A DNA stretch of 64,000 bases. Source: Zonotrichia leucophrys gambelii (lineage: Eukaryota; Chordata; Aves; Passeriformes; Passerellidae). Under the pieces are notes generated by a model. That model did not search any database. It was not told where the DNA came from and saw only the letters and a list, made by a program, of their open reading frames with translations. Both the position numbers and the translations under genes were made by a program. The DNA is taken from NCBI RefSeq assembly GCF_028769735.1, contig NC_088169.1, positions 39,160,729-39,224,728 on the forward strand. The letters are read 5' to 3'. Below, piece by piece: positions 1 to 16,585 of this stretch (position 1 is the stretch's first letter; each line of letters opens with the position of its first letter).

Positions 1-19
1 GGCGCCATTTGGGGAATTG

Positions 20-270
20 TCTAAGAATAACTTAGAAGTAAGGGACCTCCAGAGGTCATCTGGTCTGACCTGCTGCCCAAAGCAAGTCCAGTTAGATAAT
101 GTTGCCCTTAGCTTGGGTTGTCCAGATGAATCTCAGACTACTCCAAGGATGAAAATTCCACAAGCTCTTTAAACAGTCAATTCCAATGCTTGACCAACCT
201 TATGCAAAAAATATTTCTGGTAATGTTTAATCAAAATTTTCCATTTTTATTTCAATGCTGTTCAATGAAT
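20..270 (-). mobile_element. CR1 LINE 3'-end fragment, diverged
   Basis: Read on the minus strand this is the 3' untranslated end of a CR1 retrotransposon. The + strand shows the usual reverse-complement landmarks in order: a gggacct-type segment near 40, a block of the 'ctgcccaaagcaagtccag' type near 73-91, and 'ctccaaggatgaaaattccacaagctct' near 140-167. The octamer repeats of the extreme 3' end are missing or decayed. The right border is uncertain. Confidence 0.75.
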
Positions 271-3200
271 AATCTTTTTTAGTGAATGATTTGACTTATT
301 CTTTGGATCATTGTTTCTAGGGAAAATACTAGTTTAATATTATAATTTTGTCAAAAGCATATTGATCCATGGACTGCCAAGGATAGTGACAAATGAAGTA
401 AATAAGGCACTGTTTAGAAACCTATTAGCATTTATTAAAGATGTTTGTATATGAAACATCTTTATATAAGGCAATTTTTTACTGCAATGTTCTAGTTTAT
501 ATGAATTCAAATCTTTTAGTGAGCATAGTATCAATGAATGCATTGCAATATGAGTCTACTGAACTTTACAGTGAATCAGTATTTCCATAAATTCTTGAGG
601 AATTGAAATGCTAAAAAAAACTTTGGACCATGATTGATGCAAAATTATAGTCCAGCAAGAAACCTAATTTATGGAGAAGTTAGGCACCATCCACTTAAGT
701 CCCAATTATTAACAATGTAAGTATAGCTGAGCTAGGAAGATTTTGAAAATGCCTAATTAACACCTTCTGAGGACAAACGAAAAATACACTTCCTTTGGTT
801 TCTAGGGCATTTTAGAAAAGAAAAGTAGTTTCTCAAACTGCTAGCCTTTTGTCTGTCGAAAGTTTCCCTTTTCCATGTGTTAACTCAATGATGAAAGAAA
901 CCAATGCCTCCCTCCAAAATTCTCTCAGCCCAGTAGAAAAGTTAAAGTGAAATCTTGCAGTGGTATTGTGTCTTTTATTAATTATGTTTTCTTCTGGTAT
1001 ATTGTTGCTGTGCTTGTAAAATCTATCCAAACTGTGGGCTGCCCATGAAGTTACTGAAACATGTCATGAACAAGTGAACTAATGCTATTAATACATCTGT
1101 CTTTACTTTGAAACTTGTATCTGAAAAATTAAATTCAGGCTGTAATTTCTTACTGATTGAAATATCATTTAAAACAACGTTTTAGGACAGTCTGACTAAT
1201 GTTTGTCTCCATTGTTAAAAATATAAGTACAAGCAGTAAGAATTTGCAGTGTCTTGTGAAGTTTTATGTGAGACAGAGACAGAATTAGAGCAAGTCGGTT
1301 TGTTTCTTAGGACATATGCTTGCATTCTAAACAATTATCTATTTTAAATTTTAAAAATCATTCTTTATAGAAGAATGATGGCTTGGGATAGTAAATGTAA
1401 TAAAAATATAATAGTTAAAGCTAGTTGTGTAGTTGCAAATATGTAGTTAAAGCTTACTGAATTAAATTTGACATTGGTATTTTCATGATCTTTTCAGTTC
1501 AGAATTCCATTTCCTTCAATTGATCCTAGATTTATTCTCATGCTCTTTAGTTCCCACAATTTAAACAGGGTTCGGTGACTCTTTGTTTCTGATTCCTGTC
1601 ATGTTTCATGCTCCTTGGTCAGAAAGAGCTTTGCCAGAATCAGCTGCATTAAGGAAGTATTGTCTGTCAAATGAAAGCAGATCAATCTTTTTCATTTTAT
1701 CATCAATAAAATTTAAAGTGCTTTCCAAATTACATGCAGTTAATGTCTACAGCATAACTTAGTGATTGACTGGCAGGCTTCTGAGAGCACCGTGAAGGAA
1801 CTACTCCTTGGGTCTGTCAAAATAGTTCATGAGTCAACCTGGAACTTAACTGACAAGTCTTACGATCTCTCAGAATCAAAGTTCACATTGATGTGCCCAC
1901 TCATATGTCACTTAAGAGCATGACTGTATGTGCTTGACAATACAGTCTGTTTTCTGATTCAAGGAAATTTTCATAAATTATACACCCCTTGAAAAAGGAG
2001 CTGGGGTGGAATTGAAGAAATGAAGGATAACTCTCAAGCCTAAAACAGATGTGTTGTTAGATGAGCATTGGACTTCTCAAAGAAATAGAGCATCCTAACC
2101 TGTGACCGAAGGTCTTTATTTCGTTTAATCAGTAGAATGAAAAAACTACCTGATGCTTTCTAGTAATGCATCTTCTGAAGGTCATCTCATATAGGTATGA
2201 CCAAGATAAGGATACCTTACTTTAAAGGTATCTTTTACATTTATAAGAAGTATTTATTTTCAGCTTGTGTGTGGGGAGAGAGAAATATTCCAGGTGAATT
2301 GCTTATATTAGACACAGTTGCACTGGTGTCATTATGTATAATAAAATAATCAAAGAGGAAAATGTGCCAAAAACTGTAACAAAAAGGAACCAAGTAGCAG
2401 TTATCTCAGATGATAATACAGCCTTTAGGGAATGAAAGATGAGTGCATGTAGTTTTGTTCCATAGACACTGTTAGGGTATATGAAATTTTCTTCATTAGA
2501 CTGCATCCCCCTTGCAGCTTCTAATCACTGTCAGGATGGTATGAGAGAACCTACACTGAAATCATGTTGTGAAAAGAAGGCATGGTTTATCCTATCCTCC
2601 ATTAAGAGAGTCACATGGTAAAAAAAAAAAAAAAAGTGAGAGTTCTTTCTCCTGTCTGTTAAAAAAGCCTCTTTGACACTTAATGCTGAAAATGAGAATG
2701 TTTTTTTTATACAATACAAGCACTGCACTGAATTTAATAGAAATATCCTATTTTTCACTGTGCAGTTGTGACACATGTCAGCTAACAAATAGGATTGCAA
2801 AAAGTCTTAAGTAATGGTCCTTGACATTTTCCCCATTGTTAAATCAATTACATTTACAGCAAAACTTTTGTACTAACTGAAGTAGTTGTGAGTGGATTTG
2901 TCAGAGTCTTATTTCAGTATCACTGTGTGCTCTTCACTGACTTCAGAACTCCTGCAAGGGACAGAAGTGGATGGTTACACCATTAGCTTTCCGCATTCTT
3001 GGTGAATTCAGACAGAAACTGTAATTAAGCTTCTTCTGCTACCAAAACAGTCTCAAATAGATGGGAGCAGTTTAGTTTGCTGCTATCTAGTACTAAAACC
3101 AACAAAATACTTAATTACCTGAAATCAGTGGCTTCCTGCATGTCAGGTTTTTCCAGGCAGCATTTGTCCTATTCAGAGAGAACATTTTCCTCAGTATTTT

Positions 3201-6200
3201 TCTGATATGTTCTTTGGTTGCTGTAGTTTCTGTCTGTCTCCTCAAGAGGAGAGAATTTAGGATGGAGCTTGCAAAAACTAGATTTTTTCACTTAAAATAG
3301 TAAAAGAAAAATAATATTCATCAGCACTTGAGGGACTGCAATGGTCTGAAATTAGTTGTCTGTGTCCAAAGTAGGCTCTTTCAGAGGATAATTTATCTGG
3401 GTTTTTTTTCCCATTGATAGAAAGGGAAGCTTAAAGCACACAGGCTAACACCTCACCTGTAGGTATCTCCCAATCAGCAATTTCTCTAACTCATATATTT
3501 ATTGTCAGTGGAAAAGTGGGGACTACAAAAAGTATACACACAATGTGATGCTAAATTATTTTTTAACATTTATGGCATAAACTCATTTATGCTTAAATTA
3601 ATTTCTTCCATAATCATCCTAATTCATAACTTTGTCTTGAGTTATCGGTTACAGATCTGATGTTTACTGCACTTTATGACAAGTTTCTGTTTTGCATGCT
3701 TTTCAGTAGTTTTAATTAACATGCCATTTTTATCAAACATGAATGGAGAAAATCTGTTAATCTTTCTGATAAGTGATGGAAATATTAATAGGATTATGGT
3801 GAAACACTGTCAACTGGCTTAACAACTTTTGGTAAGTTTGTCAAGGGTGTTTCTGTTGCATTACAGAATGAAAATGGAAGATTGAAATTTTGAAATTAAT
3901 TTTACTCCGTGACTTTAGAAATGCTGTATACCCATAGTTTATGAATGAGTTAAGGATAGGGGAGTTGTGTTCTTTTCAAGGGTTGGATAGTAAAACAGAA
4001 TATGTGGCTCCTGTCATCCAGCAATAACATGCTCTGATGTGATTGTGATATCTCTGCTGGAAGCTCCATCTCAGGATGTCCAAGTCACAAACAAAAGTGA
4101 GAGCCTTGACCTTGAGGGTAGGGACATAACCAGTGGAATAAGTGGCAAGGTTAAGAAAATCTTAGGATGCTTTGAGTAAGTAGAGTGAAGGGGAAAAAAT
4201 AGAAAACTACTTACCTGTGGTCATAAAAAGCTCACAGAGCAAACACAAAAAAGACCATTTGTCATAAGATTTGAGTTTCTGTTTTACCCTATGCCTTGCA
4301 ATTATAAGATGAAAACTACTTATTCTTGTTACAAGTTCTTTTCAAAAACAGATGTATATTAAAATACATGTATATATTTGTATATTAAAAAATGGAATTT
4401 TATACTGTCTATAATGTTGTTGGAAAGCTAGTTAGTGCAGGTTCTATGTTATCCTGTGTTGGCAAATAATAGGCTATTTTAAATTGTTTTAAAACTTAAT
4501 ACTGGAATATTTTAGTGTTGGAGCTGTGATTGTTAGTTTTAAATATTATTTCATATAAAAAGTATTTATATCCTTTATTTGAATACAAGTGTCCACAAAA
4601 GTTGATTTCTTCTGTCTCACCTTTTTCCTGTGTTTGTTGCTGCTTTGCTAAGTGTCCACAGCCATCGTAAGGACATCTGTTCCCAGGCTACTGGGATTGT
4701 GTTGCTCATAAAATACTCTGCTGCTGTTTCCAGTCACAGGAAATTAAAGAAATTAAAACTGATTATCATGAAGAAAAGAAATTGGAAGTTGCCTGCAGCA
4801 TGCTGCTGGTTGGGTGTTACTGCCTGTGGGCCAGGGAAGGTTAGAGACCATGGCTCTGGAATATACGCACCTGTTTCTATGGTTACTTGTGTCTGGTTTA
4901 TTGGAGTGTTTATTACAGGAAAGTAATGAGTCATATTACACAGTGGGGCTTTTTGCACCATTTTTGCATTAACACATTAGAAAATCAAATGCATTTAAAT
5001 TATTTGGTGAAAGTACATAAGCAGTATTTCTAAAATAAAAATGGTATTTATTCTAACTGGTCAAGGGGTCATGGAGGTTTTTAGTGAGAAATTATTCCAG
5101 GGCATGGATTGAATTATGTGTCCATATAATAAAATACTTAGTGACTTACCATGGTGATCAAAATTTAACCTAAAAGCTACTAAGAAAAACTGAATTTCAC
5201 TGAGTTTCATAATGTAGCTAGAAATATACAGACCAATTAGATGAACAAAACTTTACTTTTTGGCAATGTTGTCTTTTCCGTCTCCAATAGCACTTTCAAG
5301 GATTACTTTCTAGTTATTCTTCATGAAAACAGCTTTATTGAGGGATATTTTAAATGTATTACTTCATGTCAAAGTAAAATGATACATATATCAGGAAAGC
5401 AGTGAAACCAACATACTGGATGACATGTTTTCAAGTAGCAAGAGAGAGAAACTCATTCTTAATGTGCCTTTCTGGATTGAAATTTGCATTTTGAAGAAAG
5501 TCTGATATACTAAAAAATCATATTTTATTTTATTTTTCTCCCATGTTGTCTTCTCTCTTAATTTGAGAGGATCAAAAAAGACATGAAGATAAACAAATCT
5601 TAATGGCATCCAAATCCCCGCTGAAAGGAATAAGAGCATTGCTGTGCAGCTGTATTTTCATGAAAATGATGAAATTTGTGTGGGATTTTTAAAGGAATAA
5701 GCCAAATGTAAAATTGGATTTCACGGTATTGTGTTTTCCACCATTAATATAAATATGGATTTCTTACAGCTATACTAGGATTTTTGTTTCAATAAACTTT
5801 TCCTGGTCTCTGTAGTAAAAAAAACACAAGTATTCTTCAACATTTTATAATGCCAATTACCAAATGATACAATCCTCTTTCTGGAAAGTGCCTCCTTCTT
5901 ATGTATTCCAATCCTCATCATTGTGGATTTTTTTCTGTTGAATGAAAGCTTTGAATGTCAATCATAAATCAGAGTTTTGTCATGTTAGATGAGACTGTTT
6001 GCCTATCAAAACTTCCTGTTCAGCCTCCAGGCAATATTTGATCCTGCAAATTAAAAGCTTTCACCTTGAAACATTTGGATCCCAATCTGCCTATTGCACC
6101 CACCATAAACACTGGAGCTAGGGGAGGGCAGAATACTGCTGAATGAAGCACAGCAGTATTTATTCCACATCACCTCTCTGAGACTGCAGAGTATTTCCAA

Positions 6201-6299
6201 GAATGAGCAGATGTCCATGGTTGTGGAACTAGATGTAGAACTGGAGTTAACCTCCCAAACTGGCATTTGGAGGAGATTGGCTTAGATGTCCACAAGTAG

Positions 6300-6540
6300 G
6301 GAGCAGTCTGGGTTGGAAGGAACCTGAAGAGATGGTCTGGACCAGCCTCTTGCTCAAAGCAGGGCTCAGAGTTCTTTAGTCAGGGTTTTGTGAAATTGAG
6401 TCTTAAATATTTCTAGCAAAAAACATGCAAACATTTCTCTGGGCAACATGTTTGGGTGTCTGACTGCTCTCACAATGGAGATTTTTTTTTTCTGTGCGCT
6501 TCCTGGAAACAGTGAGTGCTGTACCATGTAGGGGAATCCT
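6300..6540 (-). mobile_element. CR1 LINE 3'-end fragment
   Basis: The + strand reads 'gggttggaaggaacctgaag' near 6310, then a 'tgctcaaagcagggctcag' block near 6351 and 'ctctgggcaacatgtt' near 6437. These are the landmarks of a reverse-complemented CR1 tail in their normal order. The copy is moderately diverged and has a T10 run (6482-6491) near its end. Borders are approximate. Confidence 0.75.
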
Positions 6541-7019
6541 ATTCATCCTCCTTATCAGCCACTTCTAGATTTGCTGAACCCTTAAGATGTTCAGGGAAGC
6601 CAAGTCAGCTAGTAAGGCAATACCTGGGGCACTGAATACAGATGGCTAATGAGCAGATGGAGAAGGAAATGAAATTCACGCTTTCAGTGCAGTAACCCCT
6701 AAACTCTCTGCAGGGTATGTTGGCACCCTGCTGCTATGGTAAGGTGGTCTATCAAGAGAGTAGCCATATAATATATCAGCAAATTTCCCTTCCTCAAGGG
6801 TTTAGGAGCCATATTTCTGTTGGGCATTAGCATCTCTTCTCTGTGGGCTAGATATGAAGAATATGCCCAGAGGCTCTCAATAGTGGTCAATCCAAAGTAC
6901 CTGACACTGGGTTGAACTGAGATGCTCTAAAATTTTGTGGGTGACACAGGTGGTCTGTTATGGCATTCCTTTCCACTGTATTGTGGAAACAGTTATTCCC
7001 TTCAATACTTTCATACTTT

Positions 7020-7345
7020 ATGAAGTGAGTTGGGTAACACTGATGCTTGGCCCTGGTTCGGTGTTGTAATCTTCACTGCTGTGTTGTTCTTGCATCTCTG
7101 CTGGGGCTCTTCTCCATTCTCTGCAGCACAGTCCTTCCTGTCATCTCAGGGGCTCCTCCTGGGCTCTCAACCCACCCCTATTTATTTCAGTTACCTTCAC
7201 GAGCTACAGCTGGTGCCCAACTAAGGACTTTGCAGCTGTAGCTCGTTTGGAGCAACTCGGACCCACACAGATCTTACAATACAACATATATTCAGGCCCC
7301 CAGAGTTTGGGGCTGGGAGAGGGTTGTGTGGTCTTCTTTTTGTTT
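7020..7345. other. GC-richer block of unknown nature, with hairpin
   Basis: About 320 bp, markedly richer in G+C than the flanking intron, running from the gggtaacactg segment to gggctgggagaggg. It carries a 14-bp perfect inverted repeat (listed separately) and is followed by a T19 run at 7421-7439. Short overlapping open frames (64 codons) show no domain. It reads like part of an interspersed repeat such as an LTR or non-autonomous element, but I cannot assign a family, and no second copy was seen in the window. Confidence 0.35.
7199..7246. repeat. Perfect 14-bp inverted repeat, 20-nt loop
   Basis: The left arm acgagctacagctg (7199-7212) and right arm cagctgtagctcgt (7233-7246) are exact reverse complements around a 20-nt loop. 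The arms contain CAGCTG E-box cores. A transcript of either strand could fold here. Function is unknown. Confidence 0.85.
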
Positions 7346-7420
7346 TGTGAGGTTTGTTTAACTTAAGTTTTGGTTTAAAACAGTGGTTTTTAACTCTTAC
7401 TAATTCCCCCACCCTGTTGG

Positions 7421-7439
7421 TTTTTTTTTTTTTTTTTTT
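7421..7439. repeat. T19 homopolymer
   Basis: An uninterrupted run of 19 T, followed by 'acag'. It resembles a polypyrimidine tract with an acceptor, but no conserved coding sequence follows. On the minus strand it would be an A-tail. Confidence 0.9.
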
Positions 7440-9264
7440 ACAGAAAACACTGAGATTATTATAGGATTATTAGCAAGTAAAATGGTCCCTTTTTGTCCAT
7501 CTGAAAGTCTGGAGTTTTGCTTCACAGCCAGAATTGTTTCTTCCTTTACAGTCTTTTTGATTGTTTTTTTCTGTTAAAAATAGCATATGAAATGTGAACA
7601 CTGTAGTTTAATATCCACCCAGTATGATATGAAACATGAAATAGTAAATTTAGTATAGTTAATTACATATATTAAACATAATCTAGTTTGCCTTAAAAAC
7701 AAGTTTGAAGTTGTTCTTTAGTGAATAGTTGTTTGGCCTTGTATTTTTATTGGTGTTTCCTGAACAATCTGAAAATCTCAACAAATTCAATTCAAAATCA
7801 ATTATTGTAATGATTGCAAAGGATGAAGTAGTGGGTCTTTAGTGATTATAGGGTTTTTTGTAATAATCAATTGAAACTATGTTGTTGTGTGTCCATAGCA
7901 TGTGTGGCATCCTTCTCTTACCCAAAGGACTAGCAAGAGCTGTGTTTCATTGTATTAATTAAAAATAGAGTAATTTTGGGATTTGTGCTGTAACATCTAA
8001 TGATTTTTTCCCTTTTTTCTAGCATAGAAGATTGCTCTCAATATTACATTATCTATTCGGAAAAAGATAAATTATGTACTATGGAATGTGTTACTTAAAG
8101 CATCTGATGGTGGAGCAGTTCAGTACAATGCATGAGTAGCTACAAATTGAACTTGTTTAGTTCAGTGATGATACAGTTATGATATTGTACTTGTAGCCAT
8201 TCAGAATTAATTTTTACACAGAAATTGTAATTCCATTGGCTGTTTTAAGTCAGTTGCTGTTATGTGAGTACATTTTATATAAATTCTGTCTTTATGAATG
8301 AAGATACTTTATCATAAAGAAGACATGCAGAAAATGAGAAGTTGTCATTCCCACATACATGCATTGTTTCTTTTTTCCCCCTAATACAGAGTTTTAAAGT
8401 AAATATATTTTGGTTTATTTTGAAGTGATCCTATCACTGTTGTTGAGAACAAACTTAGAGGTAAGCCACTCATTTAAAATATTTCAGTCTTTCATTAGTC
8501 ATTAGCATGGTCCTAACTAAGCAATTCACAATTGCGTGTGTTTCCTGCCCTTTGTTCGACGCATGAGGACACTAGCGAAATAGTTTTAGTTTGAGGGATG
8601 GAAAAGGAGAATTGAAAACAGTCAGATGCAGTTTTCCTTCTTGATTAGGCCAGATGTCTTCATTGTCTTTACTGTGTGAATAAAATATTGAAAGTGTTGG
8701 TCAGGTTGGGGGCTGGACTGGATTGTCCCTATTGTTCTGCTACTAAGCAGACTATAAATACAGGTTTTTTAGTAAATAGGAAAAGTTTAAAGCTGAACCA
8801 AAAATGTAAGGAATGTATTCGTAGTCTGTGACCAGGTAGGAGATACATACCCTCTGTGAGTACATATGTATCTGTATATGCAAAGAGAGAGAAAGGTTAG
8901 GCAAGGTGCTCCCTTGAGCTCTGATTTAATTTTGTGTCCCACTCAAACCTCTGTGCCCTGCAGTGTTTGTGTGGAGGCAGAGAGTGGGGGAGGGAAGGTT
9001 GGTTTCCTTAACTCAGCTGCGCTCTCTTCTAGTTTGCTTTTTCTGTTATAATGAACACAGCATCTGGAGGGGAAAAAAATACACTCCCAAATTCTTAACT
9101 CCTCTATTCCTTCTATTTCATCCTGTCCACTTTTTGTTGCTCCTAAAATCTCCATTAATTTCAGCCTCTACACCTTAATGCTTGTTTGTAGTGCTTTACA
9201 AAGCAGCCCACAGGATGATCCAAAAGACATACCAGAGTTGATGACATGCTTTGTTTAACCACTA

Positions 9265-9661
9265 CCAGCACATGCAGGATCCAGTGATCATGATAGAATG
9301 GCACAGTAGCTCATTGTTACTAAGCTTGCTGGTCTCTCTGTATTATCATTATAGTGCAAGAGGTCTATTGTCAGTACATTGCAAAGGTTCCACATTGCTA
9401 GAGTTCCATACCTCCTTGATGTTTCTTGTAGGCACCTCCTCTAGGCACTGACTCTTCCTTGTCCTCACAGCAGCCAACTGACTCCAGCTCCCCTCAATCA
9501 ACCAATCCACTCTTTTATAACACTCTTCTGATTGGCTACAGGTGTGGCCTGTTAACATCAGGCCTGCTCCTGATCTTTAATAATTAACCCAGCTGCAATT
9601 CTTCAGGGGATATGATTACTTTCTATACTACTTTTATTTACCTATATTCTATTCCCCTACA
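9265..9661 (-). mobile_element. LTR-like dispersed repeat, reverse copy
   Basis: The reverse complement of this stretch matches 34701 onward over most of its length: the tgtagggga start (here at 9661), the ttgcagctggg block, the aggcctg/ttaacaggccac block, CCAAT (minus strand, 9531-9535), TATAAAA (minus strand, 9513-9519), the agagtgg/ttgg run, and the 'ctggagtcagttgg' and 'agaaacaccaagg'-like segments downstream. A TG start, a CCAAT box, then a TATA box and no coding region fit the U3/R part of a solo LTR from an old endogenous retrovirus. The 3' border, at the low coordinate, is not resolved. Confidence 0.65.
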
Positions 9662-9795
9662 TCTCTGCATTCTTTCAGCTCTCCTATTTGTCAGAGACTG
9701 TGAGGAAAAGTGGGAGACTAGGATTCTATGAGAGATCCAACACTGCAGGACTCCTTTCCAAATAATGGTAAATCTGATTATTCAGGGCAAATATT

Positions 9796-9853
9796 ATATT
9801 ACTTTTTTTATTTAGCTTTCAGTCATATTACTTCTTTTATTTAGCTTTTAGAC
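9796..9853. repeat. 29-bp tandem duplication (two units)
   Basis: Units 9796-9824 and 9825-9853 both begin with 'atattact' and contain 'ttttatttagctttnag'. They differ at three positions by eye. This is a simple intronic duplication. Confidence 0.85.
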
Positions 9854-12800
9854 AGTGTCAGGTGGAAAGAGGCAGGAGGAAAGGGTTGAGAGAACAGGTT
9901 GTAGTCAGGGATGAGAAGGAAACAAAAATTTCTGAAGGCAAGCAAGGAGGCAGAGGAGGCTGTTGATTTGCAGGGACTTGCTATTCATCCCAAGGTGTTC
10001 CTGAGGTGTTAGGAGACGAGCAGAGCAGAAATGACCTTGGGCATGTCTGTGCTATCATCTAGCTAAGCTGTCTACCTTGCCACTGAGATACTGAAATCAC
10101 TTGAGAAAATTAGCAGACAAGCAGATTGCTTTATGCAGTTTGGGGATTAATTTAATAGAGATTTTGTTTTCAGCAAGGTTGATAATGAAATAAGCGTTTA
10201 TTAAAAAATTGCAGTCTGTCTAGTCTTCCTTTCTTATATGAGTTAAACCGTAATGGCTCTCATGGAGTGACTGCCTCAAGTGTTATTAGTTCTGTCTATG
10301 GTTCTCTCTATATTTTGTACTGACTCACATTTTCAATGCATTAGGTCTTAATTTTTTTTCCCCTGTGAACTTGTTAATGGTTGTTCAGGGCACCTAATAT
10401 TGGCTACAGGCATTTTATCTTTAATGTGCTCAGCACAGTTAAGAAAGTGAATCTTCCGACACCTTGTGGTGCTTTATTTTGGAAGAGTGGCAAACGATTT
10501 TGTTGTCTAGATAGGCTGTAAATTGTGTTGCTGGAGAAGTTTTCAGGACTTGCTGTGCACATCAAGAATCCGCTATCCACTGTAGGCAGTAGAAGTCAGC
10601 AATTTTAATGACTTTAAGAGGTTTTGATTAGTGTACAAGGCTTCTTGTCTACAGTACTAATCCTTCATGTTCTGGAATAGTGCATTTATTAAAAAGTGCT
10701 AAATGAAACTTCATCAATATTTCTTAGATTTCAGCAGATACAATGGAAAAAGGTTGTGGGGTTAACACATTGCAATACTTGAGCTATTTTAGGTACAATG
10801 TCACCAGAGGTATTTAAATGTCATTTATTTGTATTCCTTTCCACGTCTAAGAGCTGTCATTGACCATGAGTGTGGTATTTCAGCCTAAAGATTTTTTTCA
10901 AATGTGAATGAAACTCAGTGTTCATTGCTATTAATAAAAATTCTAGCCTGTGTTTAGCCAGAATTAGATTTTTCATGGAAGTAGCACCTATATTCTGATT
11001 TTTGCATTAAGCAGAATGTGGTCGTGCCTTAAAAATGCTTCCAACATCAACTAACACACCCATGTCAATAGACAGAATAAAAGCATTAAAGATTTCCCAT
11101 CACATCCACTGCCAGACAAACAGCAAATGACATTAATAGGATTTAGCTATAGCCTCTCTACATCAAAGTGGAAAGAGCCCGGAGCCCCCCTAAAAGGAGT
11201 AGTTTTTCCAGATGTAATTCAGGTGCGTGGAGTTTCTGTGGGTGATGCTGAAAGCTGCCCTTACTGGGAGGGTGTAGCTGTGGAAGCAGGCTGGGTGTGA
11301 CAGCGAGAGCACTGAGCTGCTGCAGCAGCCTAAGTGGTGAGAAGACTGGAAAGGGTCATGACATCTTCCTTTGTAAAGAGAAAACAGCAAAGCTGCTTCA
11401 ATCATACCACATCTATTGTGGAGAGAAAAAGCAATTTCTAAAAAAAGATTTGGCTTTCAGGGAGAGCTTGGTGGGTTATTCAGAGGAGGATGAATACAGG
11501 GACTTCTGCCTAAGTTCATGCTCAGATCTGCACAGTAAAACTCAGGGAAGACTTTTTGTTTAGACAAAGGGTGCTTAAGAGGAGAAAAGTAATTTTCAAG
11601 GAGTTCTTCAGCAAGAGAAAGACCAATCAGCATTTTTGTTCAGAGCCACAATTGAAGGACTCAAGTAGCATGTTGATGCAAATCTCATTGGAGATTTGTT
11701 CCAGAGAAAGAGATTTAGAGTGTGAGTAGCTGATCTCTGTGGAGAAATAACATGTTTCTGCTTCACTGGTACTGAGCATAACCACTAAATAATTGAGTTC
11801 TCTCAGCCCTGAGTGAAGAGTTACTGATTAGCTCAGAGTTTATGTGGGGAACTAAGTCTACTTTCTTCAGGAATGACAGGCTAGAATTATGATGCAAAAG
11901 TTTCTGTCTTGTTGCTTCCCTGATTTGCGGTCTTCCTCCTCATGGTTCTTGAATTGAGAACTTTAACATCCTTATATGTTAGAAAATCTTTGTACAAAAC
12001 TAGTGCCATAGTTCTCTGTTCTCTACTTCTGATTTGAAAATCACTTACTGTATTTTCCCGATTCCCTAACAGTTCACTTCTACTCTGAAGAATTTATGCA
12101 GCTGAAATAAAATTTTTAAATGTATTTTGTGTCTATTTACACAATATATCATGCTGTCACCTATTGCAAGAAATAATAAATCATTTTTTAGGATAGTGCA
12201 TGCCCCTGAAAATATTAGATTAAAACAAAACATCTTGTCTCTGCTTTTAGAATCAATGACAATGCTGAGACTTTAAAAAAAATATTGAAATAACTATAAC
12301 TGAGATAAAGAAAAATGTTTATAAAGCCAGGACTCACATACGAGGCCAAAGTCCAGCAATGGCTTCAAGATTCTTGAGACATGACAATTATTTTTCCCCA
12401 ATTAGACTGTGAAAAGTGGATGTCAAACATTGCCATTTGCACGTGGAAGATCACTTAAGAGGACCCAAAGAGCCTATAAGACAGGGAAGACTTATTAAAT
12501 CTGTGGGAAACTTCATTTAAAAAGGTGTGATTTTGTGTCCTGAGATGTGCTGTCATTTTCTCTGCATATGTTTCTACATGAATGGGATATCCACTTTCCT
12601 TAGGTGTATTTTTGTCTAGTCTCCCTTTCAACAAGCTTCATCTCTCTACATGCGTTTTTCCCCAACTTCCTCTGTGCTCCACAAAGTACACAAAGCTATC
12701 TAACACTCAGCCATAATATGTCTAATAAATGTAGATATTTTTAAGTTCAATGTTTGAAGTGAAGTGTCAGGCATTAGCAGCCCAACAAAGAAGTGTTTTT

Positions 12801-13509
12801 ATAGCTTGCAGTAGAGGGCATGTTGTCTGGAATGGTGTGGAACATGAGGATATTGAAACATGCAGTCTGGAACAAAGGTTGAGAATAGTGCAGAGTAAAG
12901 GAAACTGAGCTTGGATGCAGAATTCTCCATGCTGCGTTTTAGGAGTGATCTCTGGATTGGACTGTCACCAAAGCCGTGTTCTGATGTTACAGTGGTTACT
13001 GTCAAGTGCTTTTGAAATAGCAATGCTTCTCCAGAGCATGGAACATGATTGAGAACTAATGAAAAAATTAATGTAAAATGATGCTGATTTAATTGAAGCT
13101 GTTCAACAATACTGAAATAATTGAATAGCACAATACTAGATTGCCAGCATTTTACACTGATCTTCCTGTGTAAATATTTTATAACGGAAAATACAATGGA
13201 AAAGTAAGTCCAGTGTTCATTTTTGTGTGATTTTTGATTTACAGCAGTCTTTGTAAGGTTTTTTTGACACAAACTTAGAAATATCATGCAAGAATGAAGT
13301 TAGTATTTATTCACCCACACAATGTGTATATATTTCCAGTATATTCTGATCCAGATACTAGTCTTTTGGAGTCTTTGGAAAATGGCTTTTTAAAAATGCA
13401 CAGGAAGAGCTGTGCAATTTTAAAGACCTCTTCCAAGAGCTCTTACTTACGAAGTTTGTAAATTCTGACAATAAACAAAAATTAACCTCTTAGCTTTCCT
13501 TTCTTGTAG

Positions 13510-16258
<2,749 letters not shown>

Positions 16259-16585
16259 TGAGTTCACCTGTGCAGGCATGATGTGGACCTGTTCTTTCAT
16301 TGCTTTTGTTTTATTTTAGTTGGCATTAGTAGATATAAAATCTGCGTGATAGATTAAAAGCAGTCCAGCAAAATGTACTAAGGCAAATTGAGGAAACAAA
16401 AGTAGAATTATGAAAAATACAAATTTTAAGTGTGACAGAGAGGTTACAATTTGTAGCATTTGGCTATGGTCTGACTTAGGAGACTGAGTGACTCTGTATG
16501 TTGGGTGGGGCATGGAGGTGACAGAGCAGGAAAGCAGAGGGGACTTTTATGAAGAGCATTGCCACTTGTGGCCGACCTGGGTCAC

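Larger units (their letters stand above)
1..13509 (+). other. NALCN: NALCN intron upstream of the S3 exon (3' part)
   Basis: This is AT-rich non-coding sequence ending in a pyrimidine-rich tract and the TAG acceptor at 13507-13509. I looked for the preceding exon, which should encode S1-S2 and end just before the Gly-Asp-Ser-Ser-Tyr segment, and did not see it, so the intron probably begins outside the window. It contains the CR1 fragments, hairpin, LTR-like repeat and small tandem duplication listed separately, and an A16 run at 2620-2635. Outside those I see nothing I can name. The 162-codon open frame on the minus strand at 12799-13287 shows no recognisable domain. Confidence 0.85.

Noticed and set aside
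4630..4926. A 98-codon plus-strand frame, considered as the missing S1-S2 exon
   Set aside because: The translation does not resemble NALCN S1-S2 and there are no matching splice sites in phase.
8690..8760. A 'ggttgggggctggactggat' segment resembling a forward CR1 tail
   Set aside because: The following bases do not continue the CR1 order and no octamers follow; the resemblance is too short.
12799..13287. A 162-codon open frame on the minus strand, the longest in the window
   Set aside because: Its translation has no recognisable domain, signal or repeat and no splice partners, and it lies in AT-rich intron next to a real exon on the other strand. It is probably chance.
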